A stretch of DNA of 64,000 bases from Thuidium tamariscinum (GCA_947034885.2 OX344757.2:3100001-3164000); one strand, 5' to 3'; positions 1 to 12,012 are shown, counted from the stretch's first letter. The notes: generated by a model from the sequence alone, not told the origin. A program made the numbers and translations.

Positions 1-1039
1 AGATGTAAATCTACTAGAAGACCATTTCGTCCAAATTTCATCTCAAAATCATTAAAAAAAGGTACTCCTTAGGGTCATTGTAAGAAACACATGTACTATT
101 TTGTATCACACGTTGCATGCTGATCAGTTTTTTGGCCATAACTTTTGTGTTTTAGCTCCAAATGACTCAAGATTTATAGGAAAGGTACTCATAACTATTA
201 TACACCTCCCTTGATTTTTTTCATAATTTTCAAAAATATTTTACTATCCAAAAATAGACCCCAATTGAATGTCTCACTTGGCAGTTTAGGGTTTTTTACT
301 ACCTGAGCTATACCTTTTTTTAATGATTTTGAGATGAAATTTGGATGAGATGGTCTTCTAGTAGATTTCTAGCTCTCTAGGTAAGTATTTTTAAAAAAAG
401 TTAATTTTGTGAGGTGTGGAGGTCTACAAAGTGAGCTCCCTTCTGCTTATATTTTGAAACATATAAAATATTATTTTGGTGGGTTTTTTTGTGAATGACC
501 ATCTCCATAAAGTTTTTGCAAATGTTCAATTTTAATTTTTTGAAAATACTTATTTTTACTATTTTTCCCTAATTTTTGAATCAAAGTGCCTATTTTCTTG
601 AGATTTGGCACTTTTCAAGTTCTCCTACTTAGAGAATTTTTCTATCAATTTTCTTCGATGAAACCTTCATTTTAGAGGTATATACATTATTCCTATTTTT
701 AAAAAATTTAAGAAATTAGTTTTCTAATTTTATAGAACTAGTGAAAAAATCATGAGTATTGTTGCAAAACGCAACAAATAGGAGAGGTGTTTCTTGCAAT
801 GACCCCTTAGTACTAAAAACCTCCAAATTCTCATTTGTGACATTTAATCACTAGTACTATTTTAGTATTAAAATATTTTTGAAAATTATGAAAAAATTAT
901 GCAAGGTGTATGATAGACATGAGTACCTTCTTTAGAAATCTTAAGTCATTTCAAGCAAATATGCAAAAGTTATGGCCAAAAAACAGATCAGTACTTAGCT
1001 TGTGATGGAAAATAGTACAAGTGTTTCTTGCATTCACCT
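1..1039. mobile_element. Family A element, outer copy, cut by window edge
   Basis: The segments 1-71 and 806-1039 together match the continuous 3' part of the complete family A element at 4692-5412. Shared blocks are the CTACTAGAAGACCATTTC stretch, the AGTACTAAAAACC stretch, a TGGCCA...AACAGATCA block, and the terminal block GTGTTTCTTGCATTCACC. The left end lies outside the window. The two pieces are separated by a second, inverted copy of the same family (72-805). No coding potential is visible. Confidence 0.75.
72..805. mobile_element. Family A element nested inside another family A copy
   Basis: This 734-bp element starts GGGTCATTGTAAGAAACAC and ends GTGTTTCTTGCAATGACCC, so its termini are inverted repeats. 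It is flanked on both sides by CTTA (68-71 and 806-809), a 4-bp target duplication. It is inverted relative to the surrounding copy. It carries no ORF resembling a transposase, so it is non-autonomous. The superfamily is not identified; 4-bp duplications are known for Sola and Ginger elements among others. Confidence 0.8.
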
Positions 1040-1631
1040 AAATACACTCATAAAACTAATAGAAGGCACTTCCAATTTTGGATTATTTACTAATCATACT
1101 ACAACAAAAGTCATTATTATAAAGATCTAGACCTATATTCCTTTACAATCATTGGAGGTTGAAAATGATCTCATATTAGTATCTAAGTCCCCTACATATT
1201 TTGTCATTTGCGACTTTTTCCACCTACTCTACATTTTTTCAATATTTCAGGGATTGAAAAGCGTTGTGGATTGCACTAGTGTTAGTCCACAAATTAATCA
1301 CATGGTTTGACCAGTCTATCTTGAATAGACTAATTGTTGCACCACCCTACCCCCACACACACCTACACCTTTAGCTATAGAAATGTACATTGTAACAATG
1401 TAACAATGTACCCTCCCCTTAAACCCCTTTTATATGTAGAGCTAAAGTAATATGTTAGTGATTGGAAGCTTCAAGATTGAGAATAGAAGTGAAATTATAG
1501 TATGACTTCCCCTTGTATCAAGTTGGAGAAGTAGAGTCATTAAGTCCTTGTAGACAAGTTTGATGTTTAAGTTTAGAAAATGATTTTGTAAAAATGTTAG
1601 TCCATGTGGTAGAAGTAGGAATATATTCAAG
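1040..1631. other. AT-rich DNA, nothing recognised
   Basis: Low-complexity AT-rich sequence with a short repeated AATGTA tract near 1383-1410. No gene, RNA or element boundary could be supported. Confidence 0.5.
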
Positions 1632-1635
1632 TTAA

Positions 1636-2578
1636 CCTCTAAAGGTTTTTTACTATGTTTTCACCAAAAATGCTCCAAAACTGCCATTTCTAATACAAGA
1701 GCAATTTTTTTTAAAAACACATTTTTGACTCATGTAACCATAGGATCTTGTAGTAAGGTGGTTTGTAAACATGTGGAAAAAATTTCAGAAATTTCCACCG
1801 TGTAGATTGCAAGATATAAGCATTTGAATTGACACAAATTGTTTTTTTAACCCTGTGAAAATCCGGTCAGCTGCACTTCACAAGGTCACATTTGTGTGAA
1901 AAAAAATTCAAAATGGTGGTTACTTTTTGAATTCATACTTCAATGCAAGTTGGCTACATTCTCAAAAAAATTCAAACCATTTGGAATTGTACAATATAAA
2001 GGAAACAATAAGTAAGTAGAAAGAAGTAGAAAATGAGCCAAAATACTAAATTGTGAACATTTTATTCATGGAATTGAAAATTTTCAATCCCAATGGTTAA
2101 AATGTTGTAATAAACAATCTACGCCTTCTGTTTTTATTTTTTTCCAAAAACATAAAAAATTGAATTAAATGAAGAATTTTCAAACTTTTTTTGTACTGTA
2201 GAGATTCTGTAACTGGCCGCAAACTACCCCAAAATCAAAATCTTCATAACTTTTGACTCATTGATCGGAATGGATTGATTCAAAGCTTCCCATGTTTGGA
2301 TAAACCTAAAGAACCAATTTGAAATTTCACTTCTAAAAAAAAGTTTTTTTAAAGAAGTTTTTTCAGCTGCCCGGTCTGCCCGCCGAGTAAAGAAAACAAC
2401 ATATCCTGCCTAACTTTTTAACCGTGAAGTCAAAAGTTATGAAAATTGTCGGGCCATAAAGCTACTCCTCGGGCCCATATTGTATCAAAATTTCAAAGAA
2501 AAAAAATAAAAACTCCATCCGTAGTGAGCTGCCCAAAAAATTTATAATCTCAAAAAACGTTGTTCAGGGCTTTAGGGG
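1636..2578. mobile_element. Family C TTAA element (piggyBac-like ends), copy C1
   Basis: The left end is TTAA followed by CCTCTAAAGG, the right end is CTTTAGGGG followed by TAA (one T of the expected TTAA is missing). The interior matches, in the same orientation, the copies at 20786-21713 and 48778-49683. It matches in inverted orientation the copies at 37408-38361, 36243-40399 and 50863-51789. The length (943 bp) fits the family range of about 905-955 bp. No transposase ORF is visible. TTAA duplication with CCC-starting termini is the hallmark of piggyBac elements; the assignment rests on ends only. Confidence 0.75.
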
Positions 2579-2581
2579 TAA

Positions 2582-3905
2582 GGAATCTTAGAGTGAACAT
2601 GATCCCAAAAAAATGAAACTATAAATCAATATATTTAGAGTGGTTACGAAACTTGGTGTTTGCACTTACAGTGATATAAGATTGATCATTGTAGTAAATA
2701 ACATTGGATAGGTGTAGTGAATATCTAAGTAACAGAGCTTGAAGCCAAATTAATAGTTTAGGAGTAGTGGTTGCAATAGAGTAGTTAACTTTACTAGTGG
2801 ACAATAAAACAACAAATTGCTTTCAACTTTTGTTAATTAAAAAATAAAGAGTCCAGTTAAAAGATGTAGCTTGAAGTAGAGAAACGAGTATCAACACCAT
2901 TGGTCATATTGGCATCTCTCCAATTTCAAAGAAAATAGTGTGTGGAAGGAAGACAGCTTGCACTTGTAAAAGCAAGATTGCATATCATATTCCCATGCAA
3001 ATATTTGAAAATGTCTTTGACACCAAGTTGGTCAATAGGAAAACAAAAGCTAAAATTCCAACATGTATGTGATCAAACACTAGAAGGAACCAATTGCTTC
3101 CTTATATGGTGCTTGGGTCATAACGAGTTGATCATCGAGACTAATATTATTACATTGTATTTTGGAATATTTTATGCCAACTTTACATGGTGTATTAACA
3201 AGATGACAATTAAGCATATCAAATTTGAATAAGATATCATAAATATATTTATCCTAATATGATATGAGTTTTTTATTAAGCTAAAGTGCAATGAATATGG
3301 ATGCCTACTATATATTCAATATTTTTATTATCAGTCATAGAAAAACAACTACATAGTAATACTTTTGTAGTGTATAAAAAGTTAGGATCATGTGAAACTA
3401 AGATTAAATGATCAAAATATAAGTTAACGAAGGTAAAGATGAGGATGAAGAATAAGTGTTGTTCTTTAATATATACATTTGTGTTAGATTTAAAATGAAT
3501 AAAGCTTTATATGAATAAAAAGGTGTTGAGGATTTCATACCAATTATAGATAGATGGCTTGAGGCTATAGAGAGACTATAGATGTCATACTTTGTGTTTG
3601 TTACCTAGTTGAACAAAGCCTTAGACTAGGTGCTATAGATAATTTATCTTAAAACTTCATACAAAAATGTAGTTGATACAACTATCTAATAGATGTAGTA
3701 ATTGTAAAAAATTACAAAATCCAATAAAAGTTGTAGAGATGTCATTTTAATGAGAAGTGGATAAGTGTTCTAGTATAATTAATGATGGAATGTTGATGGT
3801 TTGTTGTGAAAATCCTTAAGCTACAAAACAAGCTTTACAATGAGCAAAAGTACCATCAAAAGTATATTTGTGATGATAAAGTCACCTTGTACTTACAATT
3901 GAGTA
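2582..3905. other. AT-rich DNA, nothing recognised
   Basis: AT-rich sequence without similarity to the other repeats of the window that I could see. An open frame at 2942-3232 (96 codons) has no recognisable motif and AT-driven composition. Confidence 0.45.
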
Positions 3906-3915
3906 ATCTAGTGGT

Positions 3916-4138
3916 CATGGTTGCTAGTATGTGAGCATAGAAGTGTGAGCTTATGAGCCTCGAAGATGATGCACTTATAGTATAGGTGCTTATATTATAA
4001 AAAACTTTTATAATAAGAGTGTATTTATATTATAGGTATTTTTACTATAAACACCTTCAAAGGTGGTAGTATATCTACTTATATACATATTAGAAGCTCA
4101 CATGCTCGCTTGTTCATGCTCACACACTAGCATCGTTG
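3916..4138. mobile_element. Family B MITE (MULE-like), copy B1
   Basis: The inverted termini read TTGCTAGTATGTGAGCATAG on the left and end CACACTAGCATCGTTG on the right. The flanks carry ATCTAGTGGT at 3906-3915 and again at 4139-4148, a 10-bp target duplication. The interior is an imperfect foldback of TATAGTATAGGTGCTTATA-like blocks. Copies of the same family lie at 36290-36536 and, degraded, at 58290-58505. Duplications of 9-10 bp point to a Mutator-like (MULE) MITE. Confidence 0.75.
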
Positions 4139-4687
4139 ATCTAGTGGTTGAATGGTTGTTTTTCAAGTGCTATTGTACACTAAAGAACTATATTATTAAT
4201 TCATGGCCTCCTGCCAACGATGGGCATTAGCACTTGAAAAGGCTTTTTCTACAATGATTAGCTCATTTAAAGTAGGCACTCAAGACCTTGAGTGACAGTA
4301 AAGACACTCTATGCCTTTGGTAAGTCACCAAGGAATAAATTGACTTACTATGGATTGATGAATGTACACCTTTAACTAGCACCTTTTTAAAGAGTAGATT
4401 ACCATAGTTCTAAGAAAGTTATGACATCATCAGATGTAGTCATTTACAAATGTCAATATTGATTATGAAGATGAATTTGAGATGTTTTGTTAGATTTACT
4501 ATAGAATTGTGTGACAATCCCACATAGCTTTGGATGTTGTGACAAGTTATAAGTGGATGTACAAAGATTAAGTGCTTCTGACCAAAATGAAGAAGAAAAT
4601 CTAAACCAACATTTGAATCTTTCAATTTCCAAACCATGAAGCTTGCAAGTTTATTAGAATCATGGCCAACTTTAATGCCATCAATGA
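4139..4687. other. AT-rich DNA, nothing recognised
   Basis: No supported gene. The 90-codon open frame on the - strand at 4440-4712 runs into the family A terminus, so it is not a conserved coding unit. Confidence 0.45.
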
Positions 4688-4691
4688 CACT

Positions 4692-5412
4692 GGGTGATTG
4701 CAAGAAATACATGTCCTATTTGTTGCGTTTGGCTGATTTTTTCAGGAGTACTTTAAAATTAGAATATTAATTTTTAAATTAAAAAAAAAATGAATAATGT
4801 ATATACCTCTAAGATGAAGGTTTTTGCCAAAGGAAATGGATAGAAAAATTCTCTAAGTAGGAGAACTTGAAAAGTGCCAAACCTCCAGAAAATACATATC
4901 TTCATGTTTTAATTAGGAAAAAAAATAGTAAAAATAGATATTTTCAAAAAATAAAAAGTTTTCATTTGCAAAAAATTTATGGAGATGGTCATTCACCAAA
5001 AAAACACCAAAATAATATTTTATATGTTTCTAAATACAAGCAAAAGGGAGCTCACTTTGTAGACCTCCACACCACATAAAATTAATTATTTTTAAAAATC
5101 GTTTGGTGAAGAGCTAGAAGTCTACTAGAAGACCATTTCATCCAAATTTCATGTTAAAGTCATTAAAAAAAAATATTCCCCAGTACTAAAAAACCCTAAA
5201 CTACCAAGTGTGACATCTAATTGGGGTCTATTTTTAGATAGTAAAATATTTTTGAAAATTATGAAAAACTTATGGAAGGTTTATGATAGTTATGAGTACC
5301 TTCTCTACAAATCTTGAGTCAATCAAAGCTAAAACGCAAAAGTTATGGCCAAAAAACAGATCACCATGCAACGTGTGACACAAAATAGGACAAGTGTTTC
5401 TTGCAATCACCC
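4692..5412. mobile_element. Family A element, complete copy A2
   Basis: This 721-bp element has termini GGGTGATTGCAAGAAATAC and GTGTTTCTTGCAATCACCC. It is flanked by CACT at 4688-4691 and 5413-5416, a perfect 4-bp target duplication. Both subterminal regions contain a 'tgtCCTATTTkTG'-type extension, making the inverted repeats roughly 33 bp. It is the reference copy for the family here. No transposase frame is present. Confidence 0.85.
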
Positions 5413-5484
5413 CACTCTATAACTTAGAGCAAACAAGGAGCATCTCAATCTTGATGCCCCATTTGAATAATTTTGTGTACTAGG

Positions 5485-5686
5485 CACTACAAGAGAAAGG
5501 GGTCTTGTAAGTATAGTCCTAGTAGTATAATCTTTTAAATAATGACCTTTACGTAAGGTTTCTAGTATAGTTTTATTGAAATGATAGTCTTTTTAGTAAA
5601 GTTTTACTAAAAACCTTATTTAAAGTCATTATTTAAAAGACTATACTACTAGGACTATACTTAAAACATCGCTTTCTCTTATAGTA
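5485..5686. mobile_element. CACTA-type hairpin MITE
   Basis: The left end is CACTACAAGAGAAAGGGG, the right end is the near complement of it (GCTTTCTCTTATAGTA). A long inner inverted repeat (AGTATAGTCCTAGTAGTATA on the left, its complement on the right) makes the whole 202 bp one foldback. CACTA plus an AAGA-rich continuation is the usual terminus of plant CACTA (CMC/EnSpm) elements. A 3-bp duplication is not obvious. Confidence 0.7.
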
Positions 5687-5759
5687 TAAGAGGTAGAATA
5701 TTAGGAGCTCAAGGAGTTGAATCAATGGTAGAAGAAGCCAGAATTAGATCAAAACCTCT

Positions 5760-5802
5760 CTCTCTTTATGTATGTATGTATGTATATATATGCATGCATG
5801 CA
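5760..5802. repeat. TATG/TGCA microsatellite
   Basis: A run of TCTC, then TATG tetranucleotides, then TATA and GCAT tetranucleotides. Confidence 0.85.
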
Positions 5803-6254
5803 AGAAACACTTCATGTTTTTGCCTTAAAAATGCACTACTACCAGTATTATGTGTCTATAGAGTGCCTACAAATCTAAACTGTCAATTTATGGTGCCTGT
5901 AGATTTCAACCATTAATTTAATACTATGCAATACTATAGATTGCTACAAAGTACTATGAAGGCTAGTGGTAGCAAATTATAGTAGAAAATGGGTCTATAG
6001 ACTTTTTCATTTTTAGTAATTAAAAGAAAATTCAAAACATTATTTTAAAAAATCTATTTTTCTAAACAAGATTGTGCTCACATTGTAATAGGGAATTCCT
6101 CTAGGAAATTTTTTCTTCTTCATAGCCTTTTGTGCAAAAGAAGGTCACTTTGATCCCATGACGGCAACAAACATATTTCTATTTTTATAAAAACTCATCA
6201 TCAATCCTTGTAATGATAGTATTTAGACCTCCAACTTGTTCAATTTGTAGCTTC

Positions 6255-6508
6255 AAATTAATATTATTGGGTCAAAAATAGGACTAAAACCCCCCCAAAT
6301 GGCTAAGGTAGACATCCAATTGGAGGCAAGTTAAAAATATTAAACCAATTTTTAAGAACTAAAAAAACAATGAAACATCTAAGACTTTTGTGTACCTTCA
6401 TTTCAAATTTCAAGCCAAAAGGACAAAAGATGCAAAAGTTATGAGCAAAAAACTATCTATTGGAGGTCAAGGGGACAAAAAAAAGATAAGTGTTTTTTGA
6501 AATCACCC
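6255..6508. mobile_element. Degraded family A right end
   Basis: The segment ends AAGTGTTTTTTGAAATCACCC and contains the same ordered blocks as A2 (GACATCCAATTGG..., TACCTTC..., GCAAAAGTTATG...), with many substitutions. The left end is not recognisable and was set where similarity fades. Confidence 0.5.
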
Positions 6509-7739
6509 ATAAATACATAAGTATATAAATACATATATATGTATATGTATTCATGTATTTAAGTTTAAAGGCATTAAAACAATATTCTTCATTAATTGGT
6601 AAAGAAATGTGGATTGACTTCATTGAATTCACTTAATGCTTCAATCCATGAAACAAGAGCATTTTCAATGCCGTATGGAATTTCAACATATATAAACAAT
6701 GTCTATTAAATGAATTGGCAATTTGAAGATCAATTTCAATTCCAATTGGAATCATCTATGATCAAATCTTAAATATCTTCACTCACACATTCTCCACTAA
6801 AAGTGGAAAAAAACACATGATGATCAAATAAACATTCTAAAAGAATTATTTCATGGCTTTTGAAAAACAAAAGCTTTCATGAAGTTATCCATGTTTTAGT
6901 GCAATGTCAAGAAAATGAATTATTATGTTATTAAAGATGAAATATGTATATACTTTAAGATAGGTAGTTTTGTTTGTCACGTTGAGATCTATCGGCTTGT
7001 GTGTCCTTCGGCCATGTGCTTGGTACCATTGGAAAGCTCTTGGCGAGGAGGGGTGCATGGGCTTGGTTTCATGACATTTAGAGTTATGGTGAAAACGTTA
7101 TTGAATTTCAAAGTTTTGATGGATTAAAAAATTAGAAAATTACTTTTACTTTAGTTTTGGTTGTAGCAATGGCACATGGCACACTAGTGTCTATTACAAT
7201 TATTTGATTAATTCTAATATAATGTTGATGAGCCAAAACTCGTAAGTGTTTCTTACAACAATCCATTTGATGCCAAAATTGTCTACTAAAATTTATGATA
7301 CAAAGTTTTGGTCCCAAAGGACAATTTTCCATACTTGTTTTTCAGGATTTGTAAACCTGCTAGATTTCCTTCTCTTTTCTTCTCATCAACTTGACTAACT
7401 ATTTATTTAACCCTTGAACAACAATTTGGTGGTAGTGGAATCATGCATTTTGATACCTCGAGACATCATTTACTTTGAATAAGCCAAATATACTCATTGG
7501 AAGTCAAAGTTTTGTAGAAGATCTCCCCCTTTCCACTTTTAATACCAAAGATGAATAGTTGCACTTCTATCTTACAAAGGAAGATTCTTAGTCATTCATT
7601 ACAGACAAAACCCACCTCAGTGTTTAAGGGTTAGAGTATTCTCTACTTGATTTTTCTATTCCAAGACTTGTCCTTGTGACTCTCAATCATTGGTTGCCAC
7701 AGCCCACATAAATTCAAATAATATAATGCATGTGAAAAG
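6509..7739. other. AT-rich DNA, nothing recognised
   Basis: No coding, RNA or repeat structure could be supported. Composition changes to less AT-rich at about 7740, where the gene island begins. Confidence 0.45.
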
Positions 7740-9003
7740 TGAATATTACTCATGAGAGAAAAGTGAATATTTTATTTGGAGAACGGTGCACATTCGGAAG
7801 CATGATGAGGCATGGACAGAGTCACAGGCTCACAGCTTGGTGCGTGGAGCTCCACCTCCGGCCCGGCCCAATCCAAGCCCCTAATAACACCCTGGAGAGT
7901 GGAGAGGCTTTCCCGGAAGGAACTTCACCGCACTCAATTCTCGGCCTTCGTGCCGGACACGCGACTGGGCCGAACTCTCGGTCTGTACATTGACTGAACA
8001 GTGTCTGAACACTGAATAGGCCAATGAACGAGTTGTCTCAATTGTCTGTAACTTACATGGACAATGGTGGTACTTTTTAAGCAACGCCGAAGATTCCCGC
8101 CGAGAATATTGAACGATTTGGCGTCGCTACACCAATTTCCAGAGCTATTTTACACTCCATCATTCCATGTCGTGCAGACAACTCAGTCTGCTACTGCCAA
8201 AAACAGCATTAACTAGGAGTCACCACCGTCAATCAACGACGTGCGGTTCAAGACTTTCCGAGTCGACTGCGCAAAATGTCTGCAAGAACACATTTCCAGT
8301 AAGTATAAATACCTGCGCAGAACCTGTTGGGACAAATGTTGTATCGGCGACCTCCGCTGCAAGATGTCTCTGTGAGGGACATCTTAAGTAGGAGACATCT
8401 AGGGGTGCCCAGTACACTGCAGGGGGGTCGCCGATACTACATTCTACCCGAACTGGTTTGCAAAGCTTAATTTCAATGTTTTCTTGCTTTCTTCTGGTTT
8501 CGGATGTCAGGTTCACAACGTACGTACGTGATTGAGTTCATGGGGATCCTCACCTAGCTCGCTTGTTGTTGACCTCAATCCCATCCATTTGCACTGTCTG
8601 ACCTTATTGTGCTAGAACTCATTACGCCCCAGTTGACGAGTCCATGGCGATGTGCAGGGTTTTCCGATGCGAAGCGTGCTCCGGATTAGGCAACGACGCC
8701 TTAAACAGAGATTTAAATTGGTGGTGCTGCAAGTGCTGCAAGCTAGCGCAAAATGCTGATATTATGTGGAACGCTGACAACACTTCTTGTGCAGTCACAC
8801 TTAGCAATTGCAACTGTTTTCGTTCTGATTGCTATGTGAGTGTGCAATTCAACTCCACCTTCTGTAGTCTGTAGTGGAATATTTGAGACATTGATCTTGA
8901 GAGTACTGACCTGACTGTAGTCTTTAATTAAAAATGTTATGATGTAGTGAACTTCCTTTGAGGAACTGGATTTGATCGGTAACCATTACAGTACTTGATG
9001 CAG
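7740..9003 (+). promoter_or_regulatory. 5' flank and probable first intron/exon of the F-box gene
   Basis: This less AT-rich stretch precedes the F-box/kelch exon. A start codon for that gene must lie here or further upstream, because the F-box frame has an in-frame TGA at about 8998 and no ATG before the F-box. A cysteine-rich open frame at 8644-8874 starts with ATG and contains a good donor-like site (AT|GTGAGT) near 8837. Splicing there to 9004 gives the wrong phase, so I do not accept it as exon 1. No clear TATA box was fixed. Confidence 0.35.
8335..8453. mobile_element. Hairpin MITE in the F-box 5' flank
   Basis: Inverted arms of about 30 bp share the perfect core GTATCGGCGACC on the left and its complement GGTCGCCGATAC on the right. 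The outer part (GTTGGGACAAATGTT versus GTTCGGGTAGAATGTA on the other strand) is imperfect. The loop carries two AGATGTC-type half-repeats. The length and arms fit a MITE or other foldback. Superfamily unknown, no convincing target duplication. Confidence 0.6.
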
Positions 9004-10306
9004 GGTTGGGGCAAGAGAATTGAAAGAAGTTGATTGCCTTGAAGGTCACCGTCCGCCTTGCTGTCAGAAAGTTGGAGATCCACCGACTGGTTCAGAGACA
9101 GACGGAGGACAGATTGAGGACGAAACAGTTTCTGGATGGGATTCTCTACCGGATGACATCCATGCAAATATCCTGCAACGAGTTGAATTCCAAGATCTAT
9201 TTCGTCTCAAAGTATTGTCAAAAAAATGGAAGAAGTTCATCGAGGGCGATGTCTTCACACAAGCGCGGGGCGGAGTTTCTGAAGGCGCACTTACGGCAAT
9301 CAATTACTATATCAAAAACAACGTTTGGCGCTGTAGTGGATACGATTTACATTCCAAGTCGTGGAGGTCCCTCCCCCCATTGTCATACCTGCCACCTCCA
9401 GATGAAGAGCTCTTCAAAGAGTATTCCGTGAGCGGCCATGGCGGACTCATGTGTGCCGAGGTTTCCAAATTGCCCAACAAAGGACGACTCGTGGTGTTCA
9501 ACCCCATGACAGGAGAGACGAGAGCGCTCCCACCACTGCTCCATCCCAGAAACCCAGTGGTCGTCCACATCTCGGTCGATTCTGCGAAGAAGTCCTACAA
9601 AGTGATTGTTGCTGGAAGTTCCTCCGCTAGTGATGAGCATCTCTCGAGGAAAGTGGAGGTGTTCGATTCATCGATATCAAAGTGGAAAGAGGCATACGAC
9701 TTTCGTGGTCCCGTCTTCGGACTGAACGAGCACCAGGCAGGCGTGTGCTTGAACGGTAAGTTATTTCTCATCTCGTTTCTGGAAAATGACTGCCGCAGGG
9801 GTGTGGTTGCGTTTGACTTGCAAGAAGAGAAATGGCTGCAGAGTCTGACCACCCCAATTCCTTGGTCCTCCTACTCCAACACCTTGCAACTGGTTGAGAA
9901 CGACGGGAAGCTCTTCCTATTCTCCGAGAAAGAGACTGATCAATCCGTGGATCATTGCATCCACGAGTTTGAGTTTCCGGATCCCGAGGCAGGAGTACTG
10001 ACTTGCCAATGGAGAAATGTTGTGCAATTCGTGAAACCCGGTGGGCGAGGGCTTCAAGTGTACCCGGAGCACGCTTGTGTGCGATTTGGAGAAGCGAAGC
10101 TGTGCATCTTCAACACTCTCAGCCGTGATGGCGTCGTGTATGACATGCGAGACGGCACAATATGCGAAGATTTAAAGCCTCCCCCTGCAAATCAATCGGG
10201 CGACAACTTCTTCAGCTTGAACCCGGCGTCGTTCACATTAGAACCCAACTTCGATAGCGATCCAAGTTTTCTGATTTCACATAGTTTGACAGAGAGTGAG
10301 AAATAA
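9004..10306 (+). CDS. F-box/kelch-type protein, main exon (5' exon unresolved)
   Basis: Probable substrate-binding subunit of an SCF ubiquitin ligase: the N-terminal F-box would bind SKP1 and the C-terminal beta-propeller would choose the target. About 433 codons are open from the acceptor at 9003 (TGATGCAG). The F-box runs from SGWDSLPDDIHANILQRV through FRLKVLSKKWKKFI (codons about 44-84). It is followed by a kelch/F-box-associated region with GLMC, LVVFNPMTGETRALPPLLHP, YKVIVAGSS and FLISFL strands, ending with LCIFNTLSRDGVVYDMRDG and PPANQSGDNFFSLNPASF. The first base of the exon completes a codon (phase 2), exactly as in the paralogue at 31741-33088. That supports a real upstream exon carrying the ATG. 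A TTG at 9020 is the only start-like codon upstream of the F-box within the exon and is unlikely to be used. The target substrate is unknown. Confidence 0.85.
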
Positions 10307-12000
10307 CTTTGGCGGCAGGGTTGGTTTCAGTGATATAGAGGTAGTTCTCCAGTTCAGTAGGCTGTACGTATTTGTCAAAAACTAATCCTGCGTAGTCTCG
10401 CTCATTTGAGTTCCATTAGTTTCCGCAAGACGATCAATGAGAGACTTTAGTAGAGAAGCGTAATTTTGTTGGACTAGTGCGCCCTGTGCCGTTGCCACAG
10501 TCAAAATCAAAGTAAAGTGTTTTTCTAATTTTGGAATACATAAATAAAAACTTTGAAATTCAAGAACTTTCACACTAAAGCTTCAAACGCTACAAAACCA
10601 AGTTCATGCACCCTCTTTGTCAAGGGCTTTCCGACACAAGCAAGATTGCAACGAAAATTTAAGTAAAAACAATTTTCTAATTTTTGAGACCAAAAATAAG
10701 TCAAAAATTTATAACTTCCTGTGAGTTGAAAGGCGATGAAACAAAATCTACGCACCCCTCCTTGCCGACAATACCGAGAACGCGACCAAAGATGCAGGAT
10801 GCGAGTGTGACAAACAAAACAAACAAAACAAAACAAACAGCGTGTCTTAAGGTATAGATAGATTGTGCATGCTATCCCGGCTCTATGATAGTAAGTCACA
10901 TCACGGTCAACTCTTTAACGAAGTTCACGCTTTTCTTTTATGAAATTTTTTCAATCAAACTCTTGATTGTGTGGAAGTAGACGAAGTGCATGAACGAAAT
11001 GCGAGAAATGAAAAACTCTATTCTGCATGTTTTTATTGTTCGGAACACCTGTCCGTAGGTGTAACTATACTGAAACTGGCTGGTGCATCCTGATCGACAT
11101 TTGAGCTGAAGAAGAGTCTTCAGATTCTTCATACGGATTTGTTTCTATTGAACAATCACGTTACAAGAATCGGTATTGCATGCTCGACTTCTCGTTCTGA
11201 TCAAGCACTTGAATGTCAGAAGCAGTTCTTAGGGAAGATCGGAGTGCAGGACCGGGGGAACTTCAGGCTTGTTTCGATTTTTCATGCACAGCCCATGCCA
11301 TTTTTTCTTGTTTTGTACTAAGCTGGCGACGTTACATAATAGCCAGCGTCAAGGTTTTAAATCTAGCTGATCAAAAGACATCATTTCCTCCAGATGAATT
11401 AATGGAGAAAGAGTGGGTGAGATCATAACCGCAGTTAATGCAATGGACCCTGTAGCTCTAGCTGTCATTTTGATGCACGTTCTTCCTTCGAATACAGAGG
11501 CTCCCTGCTTCCATGCATGGTAGAAACTGGTTTTAATTACCTGCAAATCTAAGTTGGTGGAGAGGTGTAGTTTTGCAACACGTAATCACTCCAATGTAGG
11601 TGATTGTGAGAAGGTGGGACAGTATGGGCTTCAGATCGTCAATTTTGCTAAACAGGTGCGATGTTTGGCTCTGGAATCCCGCCATCTAAACGAAATTGAC
11701 GTTTCTGGTGTCAAGGTTACCTCTGGTGGAAGACAGGGTTCTGTTCCGACCCACAGAACATCTCTCATAAGTATTAACAGTGCTCGACCGTGTTCAGGCT
11801 TCGGAAATCTAAGAAAGAGCACGAAAGTATAGACATTCTGAGTTTCACTTTTTGGCTGGACACTCGCCTTGATGATTGATGTAGCCTTGAAACTTCTTCA
11901 GGCCAGCTTTCTCAAAATTTCCTACGTCACCTGCGGCACCAGTTAGCAGCTTGTGCAGCTGATTTTGGTCCAGTGGCGAGGCCTTCGGAGAATAAAGGTC
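10307..12000. other. Intergenic DNA of the F-box island
   Basis: Moderate-GC sequence downstream of the F-box gene, including an (AAAAC)n-like tract near 10814-10842. Several 60-109 codon open frames exist on both strands, none with a recognisable domain. No gene is supported. Confidence 0.45.
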
Positions 12001-12012
12001 CATTATGGACTA

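Noticed and set aside
8644..8874. Cysteine-rich 76-codon frame upstream of the F-box exon, candidate first exon.
   Set aside because: The good donor inside it leaves phase 0, while the F-box exon needs phase 2. No similarity to a known N terminus.
9064..9852. Several open frames of 79-133 codons opposite or overlapping the F-box exon.
   Set aside because: Shadows of the coding frame; no independent motif and no conservation in the paralogue.
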